6,741 nt of DNA from Deinococcales bacterium. Its GTDB lineage: Bacteria; Deinococcota; Deinococci; Deinococcales; Deinococcaceae. The stretch lies in the NCBI GenBank assembly GCA_014378225.1, contig JACMOA010000312.1, positions 1-6,741 on the forward strand, written 5' to 3'. Numbering within the stretch: position 1 is the stretch's first letter; each line of letters starts with the position of its first letter. A program made the position numbers and the translations under genes. The notes below the pieces were generated by a model, which was given only the letters and a program-made list of their open reading frames with translations, ran no database searches and was not told the DNA's origin. This document shows, piece after piece, positions 6,380 through 6,741 of this stretch.

Positions 6380-6741
6380 TCAGCCCTCGTAACCCAACTT
6401 GTCCAGCAAACCCTGGAGTTCCTCGCTCGAGCCGTAACTCAGCTCGAGTTTCCCTTTTTTGTCGCTGCCTGCAATCCTCACTTTGGTTCCCAGAGTCCGG
6501 CTCAGGTCCAGCTCGAGCGGGGCAAACGGGCGCTCGAGGGAAGAAGTAGGTCGAGTGGGAAGCATTTTTTCACGGCTGAGTCCTTCGGCTTGACGCACGT
6601 TGAAGCCGCCGTTCAAAATCTGGGTCAGCGCCCACAGGCGGTCTTCTTCGGGTTGGGCCAGAATCGCTCTAGCGTGCCCAGCGGTGATATCCCCGTTCTC
6701 GAGCGCACTCAGCGCGTCCATCGGCAGCGCCAGCAGGCGCA
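6380..6741 (-). CDS. parB: Chromosome-partitioning protein ParB, C-terminal part (partial)
   Basis: The reading frame enters from the right edge and ends at TGA (6382-6380), giving about 120 residues. It opens [16 protein letters not shown], then [11 protein letters not shown], the helix-turn-helix end of the ParB/Spo0J DNA-binding domain ('ISAGHARALL' in many members). A linker with basic residues follows ([15 protein letters not shown], then a Pro/Ser-rich stretch). It ends in the dimerisation domain ([33 protein letters not shown]). ParB is a CTP-dependent clamp that loads at parS and works with ParA in chromosome segregation. The N-terminal CTPase region lies outside the window. An internal ATG at 6721 is not the start, because the frame continues with conserved residues upstream. 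Confidence 0.93.
   Translation of the reverse strand, partial: RLLALPMDALSALENGDITAGHARAILAQPEEDRLWALTQILNGGFNVRQAEGLSREKMLPTRPTSSLERPFAPLELDLSRTLGTKVRIAGSDKKGKLELSYGSSEELQGLLDKLGYEG

Overview
The window looks like chromosomal DNA from a member of the Deinococcota, probably close to Deinococcus. Three things point that way. The ribosomal protein L31 lacks all four zinc cysteines and resembles, from memory, the Deinococcus form. Several genes have a -10 hexamer only 6-8 nt before the start codon and no Shine-Dalgarno, which is the leaderless arrangement known from this phylum. The set of Gram-negative-type genes (outer-membrane-like protein, HisA, ParB) also fits. The genus is an inference, not a search result.

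Layout, left to right: the tail of an unidentified + strand gene (possibly a polyprenyl diphosphate synthase); a convergent spacer; a medium-form threonine deaminase (-); an intrinsic terminator; rpmE (-) with a roughly 95-nt structured leader; a 304-nt divergent spacer with a 15-bp hairpin; hisA (+); a small secreted, probably outer-membrane protein (+); a 205-nt control region; a long-form biosynthetic threonine deaminase (+); a nucleotidyltransferase-fold protein of unknown role (+); a second convergent spacer; and the C-terminal part of ParB (-), which runs off the right edge.

Two signals stand out. First, the control region before the long threonine deaminase reads as a complete isoleucine attenuator. 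A -35/-10 promoter is placed so that transcription would start at or next to the GTG of a 13-codon leader peptide. That peptide contains three consecutive Ile codons and is followed by an 11-bp perfect hairpin, an alternative 2:3 pairing, and a GAAA-loop terminator ending in T6. The leader peptide would therefore be made from a leaderless start, while the enzyme gene keeps a normal Shine-Dalgarno. Second, the palindrome CTCGAG occurs about 68 times (once per ~100 bp, against about two expected), at equal density in genes and spacers and in all three reading frames. It is a genome-word phenomenon comparable to cyanobacterial HIP1.

Regulatory logic: two threonine deaminases sit about 2 kb apart with different ACT-domain architectures and different promoters. 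Only the two-ACT enzyme has the attenuator, so it is probably the biosynthetic one feeding isoleucine. Genes with a 5' leader (rpmE, long ilvA) have Shine-Dalgarno sites. Genes without one (short ilvA, hisA, the outer-membrane-like gene, the nucleotidyltransferase) share a TAAACT -10 box just before ATG.
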